Shown here piece by piece: positions 30,867 through 44,524 of a stretch of DNA of 64,000 nt. The stretch lies in NCBI RefSeq assembly GCF_910592395.1, contig NC_088309.1:17612599-17676598 (forward strand). The letters are read 5' to 3'. The notes under the pieces were generated by a model, which made no database searches, was not told the DNA's origin, and was given only the letters and a program-made list of their open reading frames with translations. Both the position numbers and the translations under genes were made by a program. Every line of letters begins with the position of its first letter. The first letter of the stretch is position 1. Source of the DNA: Lineus longissimus (Eukaryota; Nemertea; Pilidiophora; Heteronemertea; Lineidae).

Positions 30867-31602
30867 ATTATTCCTGGTCAGCGATTGGTTGATTAACGTG
30901 CTAGCACTAAATTCCTGCACTGTGATAGGCTGATTTATGTGCTCGACCATTATTCCTGGTCAGCGATTGGTTAATTAACGTGCTAGCACTAAATTCCTGC
31001 TCTGTGATAGGCTGATTTATGTGCTCGACCATTATTCCTGGTCAGCGATTGGTTGATTAACGTGCTGGCACTAAATTCCTGCTCTGTGATAGGCTGATTT
31101 ATGTGCTCGACCATTATTCCTGGTCACCGATTGGTTGATTAACGTGCTAGCACTAAATTCCTGCACTGTGATAGGCTGATTTATGTGCTCGACCATTATT
31201 CCTGGTCACCGATTGGTTGATTAACGTGCTAGCACTAAATTCCTGCTCTGTGATAGGCTGATTTATGTGCTCGACCATTATTCCTGGTCACCGATTGGTT
31301 GATTAACGTGCTAGCACTAAATTCCTGCACTGTGATAGGCTGATTTATGTGCTCGACCATTATTCCTGGTCAGCGATTGGTTGATTAACGTGCTAGCACT
31401 AAATTCCTGCTCTGTGATAGGCTGATTTATGTGCTCGACCATTATTCCTGGTCACCGATTGGTTGATTAACGTACTAGCACTAAATTCCTGCACTGTGAT
31501 AGGCTGATTTATGTGCTCGACCATTATTCCTGGTCAGCGATTGGTTGATTAACGTGCTAGCACTAAATTCCTGCTCTGTGATAGGCTGATTTACGTGCTA
31601 GA
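30867..31602 (-). repeat. 82-bp satellite array in opposite orientation, 9 units
   Basis: Same unit as 29344-30409, reverse complemented, with the same two variable positions. Ends in a diverged unit at about 31602. Confidence 0.97.
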
Positions 31603-31660
31603 CAATAAATAATTATGTTCTAGAACTTAAATCGGCATCAATGTCCCCTACGGCCTACCA

Positions 31661-33640
31661 TAGACGTGGAATGTCATGAATGTGTAGTGACCAGTCAACA
31701 ACTGTGGAAAGTCACAAAAATATTTGTGGCAAATGGTGATTTCTGTGGCCTGTCGGGATCATTTTGTAGCAAATGTGTGCTACATTATTGACTATTGTCA
31801 AGTGTCACCTGGAAACATATGTCGCAGTTGCGTTTTGCACGTCCACATGTCTATCAGTGTGTGGAGAAATTTCGACTTCTGTGGAATGTCACCAGAAGGT
31901 GACGTTTGTAGCAGCTGATTTCTACTTTTGTCATGTAGTGTATGAAGGCCTTTAAAGGCCTGCATGTGTACACTAGTAAAATATTAGCAACATTTTCACA
32001 ACATTTCCAGTTGCAACAAATGTTGCAAAAATGTTGCGTAGTGTGTAAAGAGCAAAACGCGTCTTACAACATGTTGTAAAATTGTTGCAAATTAAATGCA
32101 ATCCAATTCTTTGTTGCATGTTGTAAAAATGTTGCAAATTCTTCAGCCAATCAGAAATAGGACTTCATTTAATAGATAGTAGCCTAGGCCTACACACACA
32201 CCTGATCACAGTCGCACAAAACATTGGAAGTATTAATACTTCAATGCACTGACATGACTGATGACTGGATGACAAAACGTCAAGAATTTGACGAATTATC
32301 GCACTTATTCTGCTGTATGTATTTCAAACAGTTTATTATTTAAGCCTCACATTGTTAATATATAGTCATAATCCACGGCCGGATGTTGACAGAGTAGACG
32401 TTGCGCCACCATGGCGTGAAAAAATGAAATGAATTGTTCTTGATGACGATATACTTTGGCGGGATATTTGAATATCACGGCTGATCTTCCGCCATACTGA
32501 AGTCATACAGTTCTTTAACAGCAAGTTTATTCCATGAAACAGGGTTTTTGAAATGATTTGTTTGCTTTTCGGTCATACTCATGAAATTCATTTCGGCGAT
32601 TTTCCATCCGGCAAAAACACCAGACAGCCGACTGCCGCCCGAAGTTTTGTATACTTTTGTTTAGGTCACCACCATTCCTAACTTTGGCTTTCCGATTTGC
32701 CTGGTCAGTGACGAAAAATGATTTTACATATCATCTTAAACATTTTCCGATATATTTTGAGAGGCTCTATGATTGGTCGACGCTTTGACTACTAAAGTAG
32801 TAAATTGTAGAAATAGACACTTTTGATTGGTCAATTCAGTTAACTACACCCAAACAGTAAATTGTACATACTAAACAACTGCAAAAGTAGTAATAAGAAA
32901 CTCTGACAATTATTTAATTAGTAATTTGACGTTAACTACTCAAAATAGTAAGTGAAATAACTACTTTTAGCCTCTAATTTTTTTTCATTTGCCCGAAACA
33001 ACTCCCACGAATATGTATTACATAATGCCTTAGCATTGTCAAAAGAACCTTGACACAGTTGAAGTTGGTCACAAAACGGGCGTTACTCTGCGTATATTTA
33101 AGTTGATGCCCTAGACTTGTTGCGAACAACCGGGCCCTGACCTCGCTCGTCAAACTCCGGCGCAGTGATTATGGTTTGGTGAGGTGGTCCAACTTATCAG
33201 CGATGATGAAAAAGTTGGATTCATCGGTAGGCTACCAGCGCGCGCAGCGAGCGCCGGCGAGGATGCACACTACTAGTGCACCGATCACTTTTATCAAGAG
33301 AATTATAAAGCGCTAAATCCAACTGGTTTCAGTCGCTCAAAGTGCTTCAGATTATTACCCCTCGTTATTGCTCTGTACACTCGTGATTCAAGATGAAGAA
33401 TTCTATGGTACTGCCCCCCCCCCCCCCCCAAAAAGAGTCTACTTCCCCCCCTCCCAGGACCTGGATGGTTTTGCCGTTACTTTAGAGAATGTAGGCAAAT
33501 TTATGTAGACTATCAAGGAAACGTAGTTGAGTGAGCAGTAGAGATTTCGACCGTATTCTTCTTGTGATGGATGACAAGCTTTAAGGCACACTTTAGATCC
33601 CTATTTACCCCGGCCCATATCACTGACATGACTTGGTGAG
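31661..33640. repeat. Segmental repeat copy A, third block
   Basis: 31661-31920 matches 39360-39610. 31975-32155, absent from B, is a MITE-like stretch dense in TGTTGCAA and its complement TTGCAACA. 32157-33640 matches 39935-41772 except for a 330-bp segment (40560-40890) found only in B. A long poly-C tract starts at about 33414. No gene recognised. Confidence 0.75.
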
Positions 33641-35290
33641 TAGTATACATTCTCTCGTCATGCACGGCTCGAGAACGTATTTCTCATGCTCATGCAGGAT
33701 AACAAAAATGATAAACTTTACTGCCATCAATGAAGGTTTTGATTTTCATTGTATGAATGGGTTTCTATCCTATTCTCCAAGGCCGACATGACATTCGACT
33801 GCCCCACCACACTACTATCACTGCGTCGGCGTATATGTGGTTATCCTCTTTGGTTTATATCCTATTCTCCAAGGCGGTCCAGCTATTCTAAAAATTCACA
33901 ATGCCACCCACTCCTTGGTAAACATAGTAAGGATTACCACACCTCCCTCCAGAGGTCCTCCGGCCCTAAATCTGCTCTTGTCCCAGGAGTATATACGCGT
34001 ATATATACATGTAGTTCTGGCACACTTTTATATCATGCTCATAAAGGATAAGAAATGATCACTTGCAATACAACTGTTCTGATTTTGATTGTATGAATGA
34101 ATTGCAAGCGCGTCCTTTTTGAAAGCAAACTCTGACATATTGATTTCTCCAGACCATTGAGTGAGTATCAAAGGAAATAAATACCGTACAAGTCATCGAT
34201 CGAGATATTTCAGGGGGTTTTATCATGTTAAAAAGGCTGGGTATATGTGGCAAGCCGCTCCCCGAAACTAGTATCATTGTTTGTCCTGTTCGGAGAGTCG
34301 CTTGCCGAACACCACTGAAAATCAACCCAGTTTGGCAAGCCCAGTTTGAAAAAATCCTTTCCTCTTTGGCGAGCCGGCGACTCTACAAAATATTAGCCAA
34401 TCAATGAGCAGTGACGTCATATTGGAGTTAATATGCGCTAATTAACAATGTCGGACTCCTCGCTCTTAATTCACCTTACTCGTGATTTAAAATGAAAGTA
34501 ACTGATGAGCGTAATAAATACATTGGGTACATTGCAAAGGTCCTTCGCTAAACATCAAGTTGTGTCGTCGACAACGCTGCCATGAATGATAACACGGACA
34601 TGATAAAGTGCTCCGGCAAGGCTCTGTATGAATGAGTTCGGCTCTCCATCTTGGGCAAAAAAGAGCCGCTGTTTGGTTAGCCAGGCTTGCCTAATAATCA
34701 CTTCCTAAAAAAACTTGTTGTCCTTTCGCACCCACCGCATACACACATAAAAGGCATTCAAAAACATTATCCATTTTGCAGAAAACCTCTGAGGATTTCC
34801 TGCCAAGTCAGGGTCAAAACTCAAACTAAAGTCAATATTTCGAGCTGGCTGACTTTCATATTTTTGAACACTATTATAGAAGGAGGCTGAATTATGGACA
34901 CTTTTTGCGTCCATATATCAAGATATACAACTTTAAAAGACAGCCCGATTTTTTATTCGAAAAAATCCGATACATACATACACATACATATGTACCATGG
35001 TGCTGATTTTTTGGCAGTGGATCGACTCTGGCCTGCCACTAAGGTGCCGTTGCTCCGCCGCAGCCTAGCAATGACAGAAATATTTTGAACACATGGGGAT
35101 CAGTGTGCAGGTTCGACTACGGAGAAGGTCTCGAAATGAAATTTAGTCCTTGAGCGCCTGTACTACAGTTATCCCGCGAGATGTTGAGCAGATAGCGGAA
35201 TTTTCAGACCTGCGGGTATCGGGTAATAATAGTCAAAGCGACTTTGGGCAACCTAAGGTTTGGAAAGCGCAATATTTTATTTAGAAACAA
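33641..35290. repeat. Segmental repeat copy A, last block
   Basis: Matches 48985-50990, with a ~345-bp extra segment in the latter. Contains scattered GGCAAGCC/GGCTTGCC words. Short ORFs under 100 codons are conserved only as DNA. No gene recognised. Confidence 0.75.
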
Positions 35291-35354
35291 TTTCGCTTAA
35301 CATAAGGTAACGAAACTGGTCGTATTTTTGTTTCGAATCTATGTTCAGAAGATT

Positions 35355-35620
35355 TTAGAATCCGTGCGTTTTGAGAAAGTGAACCTCCATCATTTTCATA
35401 GCCAATTTGACAAATTTCCTTCTGTTCTTGTTTTGCATTTGTCTTAAATTCAAGTTAATCATCTGACACCAGGCGGACCCTGTCTTTTCCCCCCATATGA
35501 ATGACCGACAATGCTTGGTTAGGATACATTTGACAGCACAGTAAGAGGCGCTGTCGGTAGAAAAATTAATGAAAACTGCCCCAATGTGTATTTCGATATT
35601 CTTCCGCATGAATATTCGCG
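35355..35620 (-). CDS. PAN/apple-like exon, copy B
   Basis: Same exon as at 1288-1652 and 51049-51314. It begins after a TTTTCTTTCAG acceptor and encodes SYCAVKC...CRSFIWGEKTGSAWCQ, the cysteine spacing of a PAN module, then about 25 basic residues and a stop. Predicted extracellular. The matching upstream or downstream exons are not certain. Confidence 0.35.
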
Positions 35621-36725
35621 CTGAAAGAAAATGAAAAAAGGCCTTGAGACAAATTGCTAAAGGGTGCTATGTATTACTTCTAGTAGCGCATTAGAATTTT
35701 ATCCTTTCATTCAAATTATATGTTTATACGAGCATGTCATTGAAACGGTGGAGAAACAACATTTTTGAGGAAAAAGTTATCACGTTCAATTATTGACCTT
35801 GTTATTGTTGTCCATAAAGTAAAGTACAGGTACGCTGGGTTCATCAGATGAGAGTGTGAGTCGGTCGACCTCCTGATGACGATGTCCAACATTGGGATAG
35901 CTGTTCACGTTAACTTTTCCCGGGCCTTTCGAAAACTCCCTAATGTTGACAACTCCCCGGATCGGCGCCAACTCGCAAAACGGGCATGTCTCCCATCTTC
36001 TACAAGCGTTGGGACTTTATGGCATGAAATAATCGACATAATGGAAACCAAAAATATCAGCAAATTCAGCTAACGCCGGTATAACATCTGTGGTTGTTCC
36101 CTATTTGTGAGTGTTTCAATACATTACAATAAGGAGACCTTGAGAAATCAGGATTTTTTAACAGCGGGAAACACAGAAAAACTCGTCCCTGATTCCAAAC
36201 GATGAGCCCACCAGAATCGCCGGGCAACACTCAAAAGCGTTACATTGGCTTCAGTGACCAACACTGATTGAGCGACTGCATGGGCGTTTTGAGTGATTTT
36301 TCGCCCGAAAAAAGGAATTTTCGAAAATCCCGCGAAAGACCAATGTGAAGTCGCCTATCTCATTGTGAGTCGGTCGAGCTCCTGGTGACGATGTCGAACA
36401 ATGGGATAACCGTTCACATTGAGGTTTCAGGGGCTCTGCGAAAACTCTCTGATGTTGACAACTCCTCGAACTGGCGCAAACTCGCAAATCGGGGATCTCT
36501 GCCCGTCTACGACAAGCGTTGGGACTTTGTAGCTTGAAATAATCGAAACCATCTTCTAACACCCAATTCCTGTATATCAAATGGGGCATAAATTTATCTT
36601 TTTTTTAAAGGATGACGCGTGGAAGAACTTTGGCTACCAATGCATTATCGGACTCGGTCATTTCAGCAGGTCCCGGACAGGCACTCCGATTTCGTCCTCT
36701 AGTCGGTATCTAAATGAGACATATT

Positions 36726-37535
36726 TTACGTGAACAACGGACATGCAATGATGAGTACAAGAAATATAAAACAAAAGGTCCATTTTCTGGAATACAAACC
36801 CATGCACCAATGCTTGTAAGCTTCAATTTCATCATTTGTTAGAGTCCAGCTGAAGAAAGCCACCTTGGTGATCCGTTGCCGTTTGGTGCCTCCTACTATC
36901 TTTTTGGGCAAATTCCCGCCAACAGTCAGTCCTAATCCTCGCTTCTTTATTCTTCGACATTGCAGGTTGAAACCACTTACCGTTGTAGAGCAATTGTGCA
37001 ACTTGACGATCAACGGCTTTCTAAAACAAGATTGATTAATAATAATCCATGTCCATGCATACATGTAACACTGTTGCAGTTCTACACTCCGAGTACATTC
37101 CTTTCTTTTCACGCGTTTACTATAATCACTGCACCTTCGTAAAATCAACGTACACTTCGTATTTATCTTCTGTGTTATTTTCATTTCAATGCTGGTAATT
37201 CTATCATTTTTTCTGTCGGTAAGCTCCATGAGTCTAAACTTACGAGATACATTGAAAGTGAGAAAGGTCTGGAAGGCCAATGTGAAACTCTGGAAGTTGG
37301 ACCAAGGCCTCATCATAATAAGGAGACACAGTCCTCTTTCATTTGTAGGTGTTATTTCGATTGCGCCATCTGGGATTCCAAGGGGACCCTCTGCCATTTT
37401 TATTGTGCGTTCTCTTTGGTCACACCCATGCACGCTAAAATGGCCTGAATCAAACTTATCGAAAGGCCAATACCACATTTTACAGTTTACCCAAATATGC
37501 TGTGTGAACAGAGTGACTAATAGAAACGACAGCAT
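36726..37535 (-). CDS. LamG-like secreted/membrane protein, copy B
   Basis: 269 residues from ATG 37535. A signal-peptide-like N-terminus (MLSFLLVTLFTQHIWVNC) precedes WYWPFDKFD, GPLGIPDGAIEI near residue 50 and TLTNDEIEAYKHWCMGL near 245, landmarks like the first and last strands of LamG/concanavalin-type domains. About eight Cys lie between. A C-terminal hydrophobic run (FCFIFLVLIIAC) could be a membrane anchor or read-through into an intron. The TTCACACAG just after the start could alternatively be a splice acceptor, which would make the signal peptide spurious. Intact, unlike copy A. Confidence 0.45.
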   Translation of the reverse strand: MLSFLLVTLFTQHIWVNCKMWYWPFDKFDSGHFSVHGCDQRERTIKMAEGPLGIPDGAIEITPTNERGLCLLIMMRPWSNFQSFTLAFQTFLTFNVSRKFRLMELTDRKNDRITSIEMKITQKINTKCTLILRRCSDYSKRVKRKECTRSVELQQCYMYAWTWIIINQSCFRKPLIVKLHNCSTTVSGFNLQCRRIKKRGLGLTVGGNLPKKIVGGTKRQRITKVAFFSWTLTNDEIEAYKHWCMGLYSRKWTFCFIFLVLIIACPLFT

Positions 37536-38307
37536 AGTCGCGCCAGGTCCCCATTTTTATTTCACACGTCGAAATTTCATCAGAAAGGGACACCTCGTAT
37601 AAGTCAGATCAAGCTCCAAATAGTTCCTGAAGGTGACGATTTCCAGAAAATATCATACATGTACAATAAGAAAGCCGGCCGAGTGACCAGTCCGAGTCGA
37701 GATGATTTCTTACGGCATGAAGGTCAAGAGCCCTCAGGCCATAGAAAATTTTCGAGGGAGGCACTAACATTAGGCCTACGCCACGCTGGCTTGGCACATC
37801 TTCACGTACGTGCAAAGTCGAATTATCCAATAGCCATCCGATAGCACGCGCAGAGCTGATATCAGTCCATAATCCCTAATCTGCTAACACAGATCACAAT
37901 GAAATTATGACTGGGAAAGCACTGCATGAAATGTTTAGCTGCTGATTACAGACATATTATAAGCATTTCCCGCCATCGGCAAAAATGCAGTGAATTTCAA
38001 ATGATGCCAAGTGTGGTGGGCAAATTACCAAGCGAAGCTGATCTCAATCAAAATTTTGTCAAAACCTGAAATGACAAGTTGCTCGAGATCAATAATGCAT
38101 AACCGTCAATAACGATGTTTTCTGCGGTTCTGGGATGTAGATGTATACATAACAGAGAACGTAGACAAACGTTCAAATAAGCTGTGTTTTGTGCACATTT
38201 TCTGATGTATACCACCTTGACCGTCAATCATTGTATTGACATTGCTCGGATTCGATACAACGCGCGTCAACATTGGCGGAGGCTACGGAGGCAATAGCGG
38301 TGGAAGT

Positions 38308-38512
38308 CCTATTGACTTTTGTGGTTAACGTTATAAAACTTTCAACAATGCGGGACATATAAAGGCCTCCATACACTACATGACAAAAGTCATTTTGTGG
38401 CTTGTTTCCAAAAAATGTTGCAATGTGTATACGATTGGAACTTTTGTTACGAAGTATCCATATGTCCCGCCTTGTTGAAAGTTGTATAACGCCAACCACA
38501 AAAGTCAATAGG
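38308..38512. mobile_element. MITE with 53-bp inverted arms (205 bp)
   Basis: CCTATTGACTTTTGTGGTTA at 38308 pairs with its near-complement ending at 38512; the arms are about 90% identical over 53 bp around a ~100-bp centre. Copy A retains only the centre and right arm (28206-28363), its left arm being replaced by the 25300-28205 insert. Target duplication not clear. Confidence 0.75.
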
Positions 38513-41500
38513 TGTGTAGATGATTACTACTATTGTGATCGTGTTTCAGGTGGCCGCTCCAGCTTCAAACTCTGGAGTCATCTTTTACAAAAGTCATTCA
38601 GTGTGTATTCACTCATTTACCTTTGTGGGCATGTTTACCCCCGTGGAAAGCATGTGGAAAGCTGTGGACAGCTGAATTGAATATGTTCAAATTTTGGAGA
38701 CCTGTTGCTCATGGGACAGGAAGATGGCTACGTGGTATTTAGAAAAAACATCAAGATTTTGTGATCTTTGGGGGGGGGGGGGTGCAAGAATGTCTTTTCA
38801 ACGTGAAGTCCCCTCTGTACCACGATAGGAACGAAAAGAGGAAAAAGATAGCCGAAATCGCTACTGAATTGGACGTCACCGGTAAGGTTCACATTGGTAA
38901 TGTTGGTAAATATGCCCCGACCAATTTCAATACATGTTTATCCAAGAAATAAATGAACTATATTAATAGCCAGTTTAATATTATTTGCTTGTAAGACAAT
39001 ACAAGAAAATTGGATGTAAACCCTGTGATTTGGATTGCAATTCATCCACTACTTATGAATATTTGTTGGTCGTTTAAATTAGAATGAGAACAGAGCAAAT
39101 CGCGGAGCCACTTCCCTTTGCGTGGTACGCAGGCTACAGTCCTATAGTCCAAAGATTCTGAGGCTAAATGTAAATATCATTCATGTTGATTATACTTGAG
39201 TGCTTGTACCGTTTTAATACCCGCCGTTGTTTATGCTAACAGCAGATGACGCAATCAAGAAAATCGCATTCGTCTGGTTCGTGACATACCGATGCGACCA
39301 GTTCGGTGTCTGCCATGGTTATGAAGTGTGACGTCGGTGTAGAAGAGTTTTGGTCATTGTTGACATAGAATGTCATGAATGTGTAGTGACCAGTCAACAA
39401 CTGTGGAAAGTCACAAAAATATTTGTGGCAAAGTGGTGATTTCTGTGGCCTGTCGGGATCATTTTGTAGCAAATGTGTGCTACATTATTGACTATTGTCG
39501 AGTGTCACCTGGAAACATGTCGCAGTTGCGTTTTGCACGTCCACATGTCTATCAGTGTGTGGAGAAATTTCGACTTCTGTGGAATGTCACCAGAATGTCT
39601 TTTGTCGAAGGTGACGTTTGTAACAGCAACAGCACAGCAACATCTTCATCGATACCTTGTTCTGAAATGCATGAAATGAGAGATATTTTAAGCATACTTT
39701 ATAACTTCACAATTTACAGTAATATTATAAGCAACATAGGCCTAACATCTTCAACACACTGATCAACATATTATGCGAACCCCAGTTATACTGGAAAAGT
39801 GATCCCCCCCCCCCCCCAACACGCACACACTATACTTGACCTGCATCAAAAAAGGGTGAACAAGGAAAACGGCTGGCACAACAGGCCACAAAAACGCCTC
39901 GTCCTCAGGTTATGTGCTGGCCTACAGTTCACTACATTTAATAGATAGTAGCCTAGGCCTACACACACACCTGATCACAGTCGCACTAAACATTGGAAGT
40001 ATTAATACTTCAATGCACTGACATGACTGATGACTAGATGACAAAACGTCAAGAATTTGACGAATTATCGCACTTATTCTGCTGTATGTATTTCAAGCAA
40101 TTTATCATTTAAGCCTCACACTGTGAATATTTTATAAATGTCATGTATGTTCATCGAAAATCCACGGCCGGATGTTGACAGATTCTGAGTGGACGTTGCG
40201 CAGTTTCATTTTTTCACGCCATGGCGTGAAAAAATCTTGATGACGATATACTTTGGCGGGATATTTGAATATCACGTCTGATCTTCCGCCATACTGAAGT
40301 CATACAGTTCTTTAATAGCAAGTTTATTCCATGAAACAGGGTTTTTGAAATGATTTGTTTGCTTTTCGGTCATACTCATGAAATTCATTTCGGCGATTTT
40401 CCCATCTGGCAAAAACACCAGACAGCCGACTGCCGCCCGAAGTTTTGTATACTTTTGTTTAGGTCACCACCATTCCTAACTTTGGCTTTCCGATTTGCCT
40501 AGTCACTGACGAAAAATGATTTTACATATCATCTTAAACATTTTCCGATATATTTTGCAGCTATAATTCCATAATCAGACAAGATTACGTCGGATTATTG
40601 AAGAACCAATTTTCTTATGACGCCCGTCCGTCCCATGGCGGCGGCGGCGGCTGCGCAACTTGAAGACGGACTAAAAAAATCTTGATTTTTTTTCAGTATT
40701 GATTGATGACTATATACTTATATGTTTTCTGTGGGTGCTACAGTTATTCTTACCTTCAAATAAGGGAATTAAATCGCCCATCCCCCATGCTCTTAAATTA
40801 TTTTCCATGATTGTTTTCCGTTTCTGTTAAAGTACGCGTCTTCGAAGCGGGAAGAAAGATGGCGGCGCTTCTAAAAATCGTCTGCGCGCGAGAGGCTCTA
40901 TGATTGGTCGACGCTTTGACTACTAAAGTAGTAAATTGTAGAAATAGACACTTTTGATTGGTCAATTCAGTTAACTACACCCAAACAGTAAATTGTACAT
41001 ACTAAACAACTGCAAAAGTCTGAGTAATCAATAATCAGTAGTAATCTGACAATTATTTAATTAGTAATTTGACGTTAACTACTCAAAATAGTAAGTGAAA
41101 TAACTACTTTTAGTCTCTAATTTTTTTTCATTTGCCCGAAACAACTCCCACGAATATGTATTACATAATGCCTTAGCATTGTCAAAAGAACCTTGACACA
41201 GTTGAAGTTGGTCACAAAACGGGCATTACTCTGCCTATATTTAAGTTGATGCCTTAGACTTGTTGCGAACAACCGGGCCCTGACCTCGCCCGTCAAACTC
41301 CGGCGCAGTGATTATGGTTTGGTGAGGTGGTCCAACTTATCAGCGATGATGAAGAAGTTGGATTCATCGGTAGGCTACCAGCGCGCGCAGCGAGCGCCGG
41401 CGAAGGTGCACACTACTAGTGCACCGATCACTTTTATCAAGAGAATTATAAAGCGCTAAGTCCAACTGGTTTCAGTCGCTCAAAGCGCTTCAGATTATTA

Positions 41501-41774
41501 CCCCTCGTTATTGCTCTGTACACTCGTGATTCAAGATGAAGAATTCTATGGTACTCCCCCCCCCCCCCCCCCAAAGAGTCTACTTCCCGCCCCCCAGGAC
41601 CTGGATGGTTTTGCCGTTACTTTAGAGAATGTAGGCAAATTTATGTAGACTATCAAGGAAACGTAGTTGAGTGAGCAGTAGAGATTTCAACCGTATTCTT
41701 CTTGTGATGGATGACAAGCTTTAAGGCACACTTTAGATCCCTATTTACCCCGGCCCATATCACTGACATGACTC

Positions 41775-44524
41775 GACGCAAGGGCCCAACGCGCCGCGTA
41801 GCGGCAAAAAAGCGAAGCTGCGAAACATTTATAACGGGTCACCGTCACTTATTATTGGACTTATAGCGCATTTACGGGGTTGCAACTATTTTGCTTTATA
41901 GTGTCACCAGGAAAGAAAAGCATGCGACCTAACGCCGATCTATTTGTATAAAGTGATTATTGGAAGGTATGTAGTAGGAAATATCAATAAAATAATCATT
42001 CCATGTCGTCTTTTGAGGGCATTTTTGATTGTAAAAAATATATGTGTACGTCACCGTAGTCTCTGCAATGATAATTTTATCAGAGCAGTCTCGCGCAAGT
42101 AGAAGTTCTTTACCTATTAGTTCTTCACTTATTAGTCTCAACGTCTGGCGCAAAGCCAGACGTTTTCGATTACGATTTCACTACGATGTTTGACAAGAAG
42201 GAGCAGTGCGCGAGATATGCTAATGAGCAGACTTCCCTCGCTTGAGTTTCTGAAGAATGTTCCATATCGCGCTAAGCTCATCACTGCTGATTATGACAGG
42301 CGTGCAACGGTAGGTATCTGCTCCCCAACTTCCACCCTAATACGGTACAATAAGTTACCATTTGATGGGAATGGGACAATGCCCTCACTGTGTATGGAGT
42401 CATAGGGATAAGAAGACATTATTCATTAGTGTTGGTACAAGTGATTTTGCCCAAAAAGCATGCGCATTCAAAAAACAAAATATGCAAGGTATCACGTACG
42501 TACATGACCATGACGACGTGCAGAAAGTGCACTGGCCAGTGCATACCCTATGGCTATGTACTAGTAAACATGGTAAACATGGTAAACATGAACAACATCA
42601 TTATTCATCGGCAGTTCATTTTACTCCGAGCTTTTCCTGAAACATATAGCCATGATGATTAGGCCTACCATGTACCATGACCAATAACAGCACTAGACGC
42701 AAGGGCCCAACGCGCCGCGTAGCGGCAAAAAAGCGAAGCTGCGAAACATTTATAACGGGTCACCGTCACTTATTATTGGACTTATAGCGCATTTACGGGG
42801 TTGTAACTATTTTGCTTTATAGTGTCACCAGGAAAGAAAAGCATGCGACCTAACGCCGATCTATTTGTATAAAGTGATTATTGGAAGGTATGTAGTAGGA
42901 AATATCAATAAAATAATCATTCCATGTCGTCTTTTGAGGGCATTTTTGATTGTAAAAAATATATGTGTACGTCACCGTAGTCTCTGCAATGATAATTTTA
43001 TCAGAGCAGTCTCGCGCAAGTAGAAGTTCTTTACCTATTAGTTCTTCACTTATTAGTCTCAACGTCTGGCGCAAAGCCAGACGTTTTCGATTACGATTTC
43101 ACTACGATGTTTGACAAGAAGGAGCAGTGCGCGAGATATGCTAATGAGCAGACTTCCCTCGCTTGAGTTTCTGAAGAATGTTCCATATCGCGCTAAGCTC
43201 ATCACTGCTGATTATGACAGGCGTGCAACGGTAGGTATCTGCTCCCCAACTTCCACCCTAATACGGTACAATAAGTTACCATTTGATGGGAATGGGACAA
43301 TGCCCTCACTGTGTATGGAGTCATAGGGATAAGAAGACATTATTCATTAGTGTTGGTACAAGTGATTTTGCCCAAAAAGCATGCGCATTCAAAAAACAAA
43401 ATATGCAAGGTATCACGTACGTACATGACCATGACGACGTGCAGAAAGTGCACTGGCCAGTGCATACCCTATGGCTATGTACTAGTAAACATGGTAAACA
43501 TGGTAAACATGAACAACATCATTATTCATCGGCAGTTCATTTTACTCCGAGCTTTTCCTGAAACATATAGCCATGATGATTAGGCCTACCATGTACCATG
43601 ACCAATAACAGCACTAGAAGCAAGGGCCCAACGCGCCGCGTAGCGGCAAAAAAGCGAAGCTGGCGAAACATTTATAACGGGTCACCGTCACTTATTATTG
43701 GACTTATAGCGCATTTACGGGGTTGCAACTATTTTGCTTTATAGTGTCACCAGGAAAGAAAAGCATGCGACCTAACGCCGATCTATTTGTATAAAGTGAT
43801 AATTGGAAGTCATATAGTAGGAAAAATCAATAAAATAATCATTCCATTTCGTCTTTTGAGGGCATTTTTGATTGTAAAAAATATATGTGTACGTCACCGT
43901 AGTCTCTGCAATGATAATTTTATCAGAGCAGTCTCGCGCAAGTAGAAGTTCTTTACCTATTAGTTCTTCACTTATTAGTCTCAACGTCTGGCGCAAAGCC
44001 AGACGTTTTCCAATACGATTTCACTACGATGTTTGACAAGAAGGAGCAGTGCGCGAGATATGCTAATGAGCAGACTTCCCTCGCTTGAGTTTCTGAAGAA
44101 TGTTCCATATCGCGCTAAGCTCATCACTACTGATTATGACAGGCGTGCAACGGTAGGTATCTCCTCCCCAACTTCCACCCTAATACGGTACAATAAGTTA
44201 CCATTTGATGGGAATGGGACAATGCCCTCACTGTGTATGGAGTCATAGGGATAAGAAGACATTATTCATTAGTGTTGGTACAAGTGATTTTGCCCAAAAA
44301 GCATGCGCATTCAAAAAACAAAATATGCAAGGTATCACGTACATGACCATGACGACGTGCAGAAAGTGCACTGGCCAGTGCATACCCTATGGCTATGTAC
44401 TAGTAAACATGGTAAACATGAACAATATCATTATTCATCGGCAGTTCATTTTACTCCGAGCTTTTCCTGAAACATATAGCCATGATGATTAGGCCTACCA
44501 TGTACCATGACCAATAACAGCACC
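41775..44524. repeat. Tandem array, three units of about 921 bp
   Basis: Units begin at 41775, 42696 and 43617 with GACGCAAGGGCCCAACGCGC and are nearly identical. Each contains a perfect 10-bp stem hairpin AACGTCTGGC/GCCAGACGTT. Each also contains a ~140-bp segment starting GATTTCACTACGATGTTTGA that recurs in the 2.2-kb units. ORFs of 70-95 codons repeat with the units and show no known domain. Confidence 0.95.

Larger units (their letters stand above)
29338..31660. mobile_element. Foldback element made of opposed 82-bp satellite arrays
   Basis: Thirteen 82-bp units run one way (29344-30409) and nine run the other way (30867-31602), around a ~450-bp centre whose own edges (about 30422-30515 and 30770-30860) are also inverted copies. 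Copy B (39348-39360) has no such insert: the flanks AGAAGAG and GAATGTCATGAATG are nearly adjacent there. The whole could fold into a hairpin with arms of about 0.8 kb or more. No coding region. Consistent with a Foldback-type or long-inverted-repeat DNA transposon whose ends expanded by tandem duplication; the superfamily is unknown. Confidence 0.85.
35291..41774. repeat. Segmental repeat copy B, main part
   Basis: Second copy of the block that carries the PAN-like exon and LamG-like ORF. 35985-36740 is extra relative to copy A and contains a diverged internal duplicate of 35850-36010 (same order of GAGTCGGTCGA, TGACGATGTC and TTGACAACTCC words). 39610-39935 differs from copy A; a poly-C run lies near 39806. 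Confidence 0.8.

Noticed and set aside
29344-31602. CRISPR-like array
   Set aside because: 82-bp near-identical units without unique spacers, in a eukaryotic inverted arrangement; it is satellite DNA.
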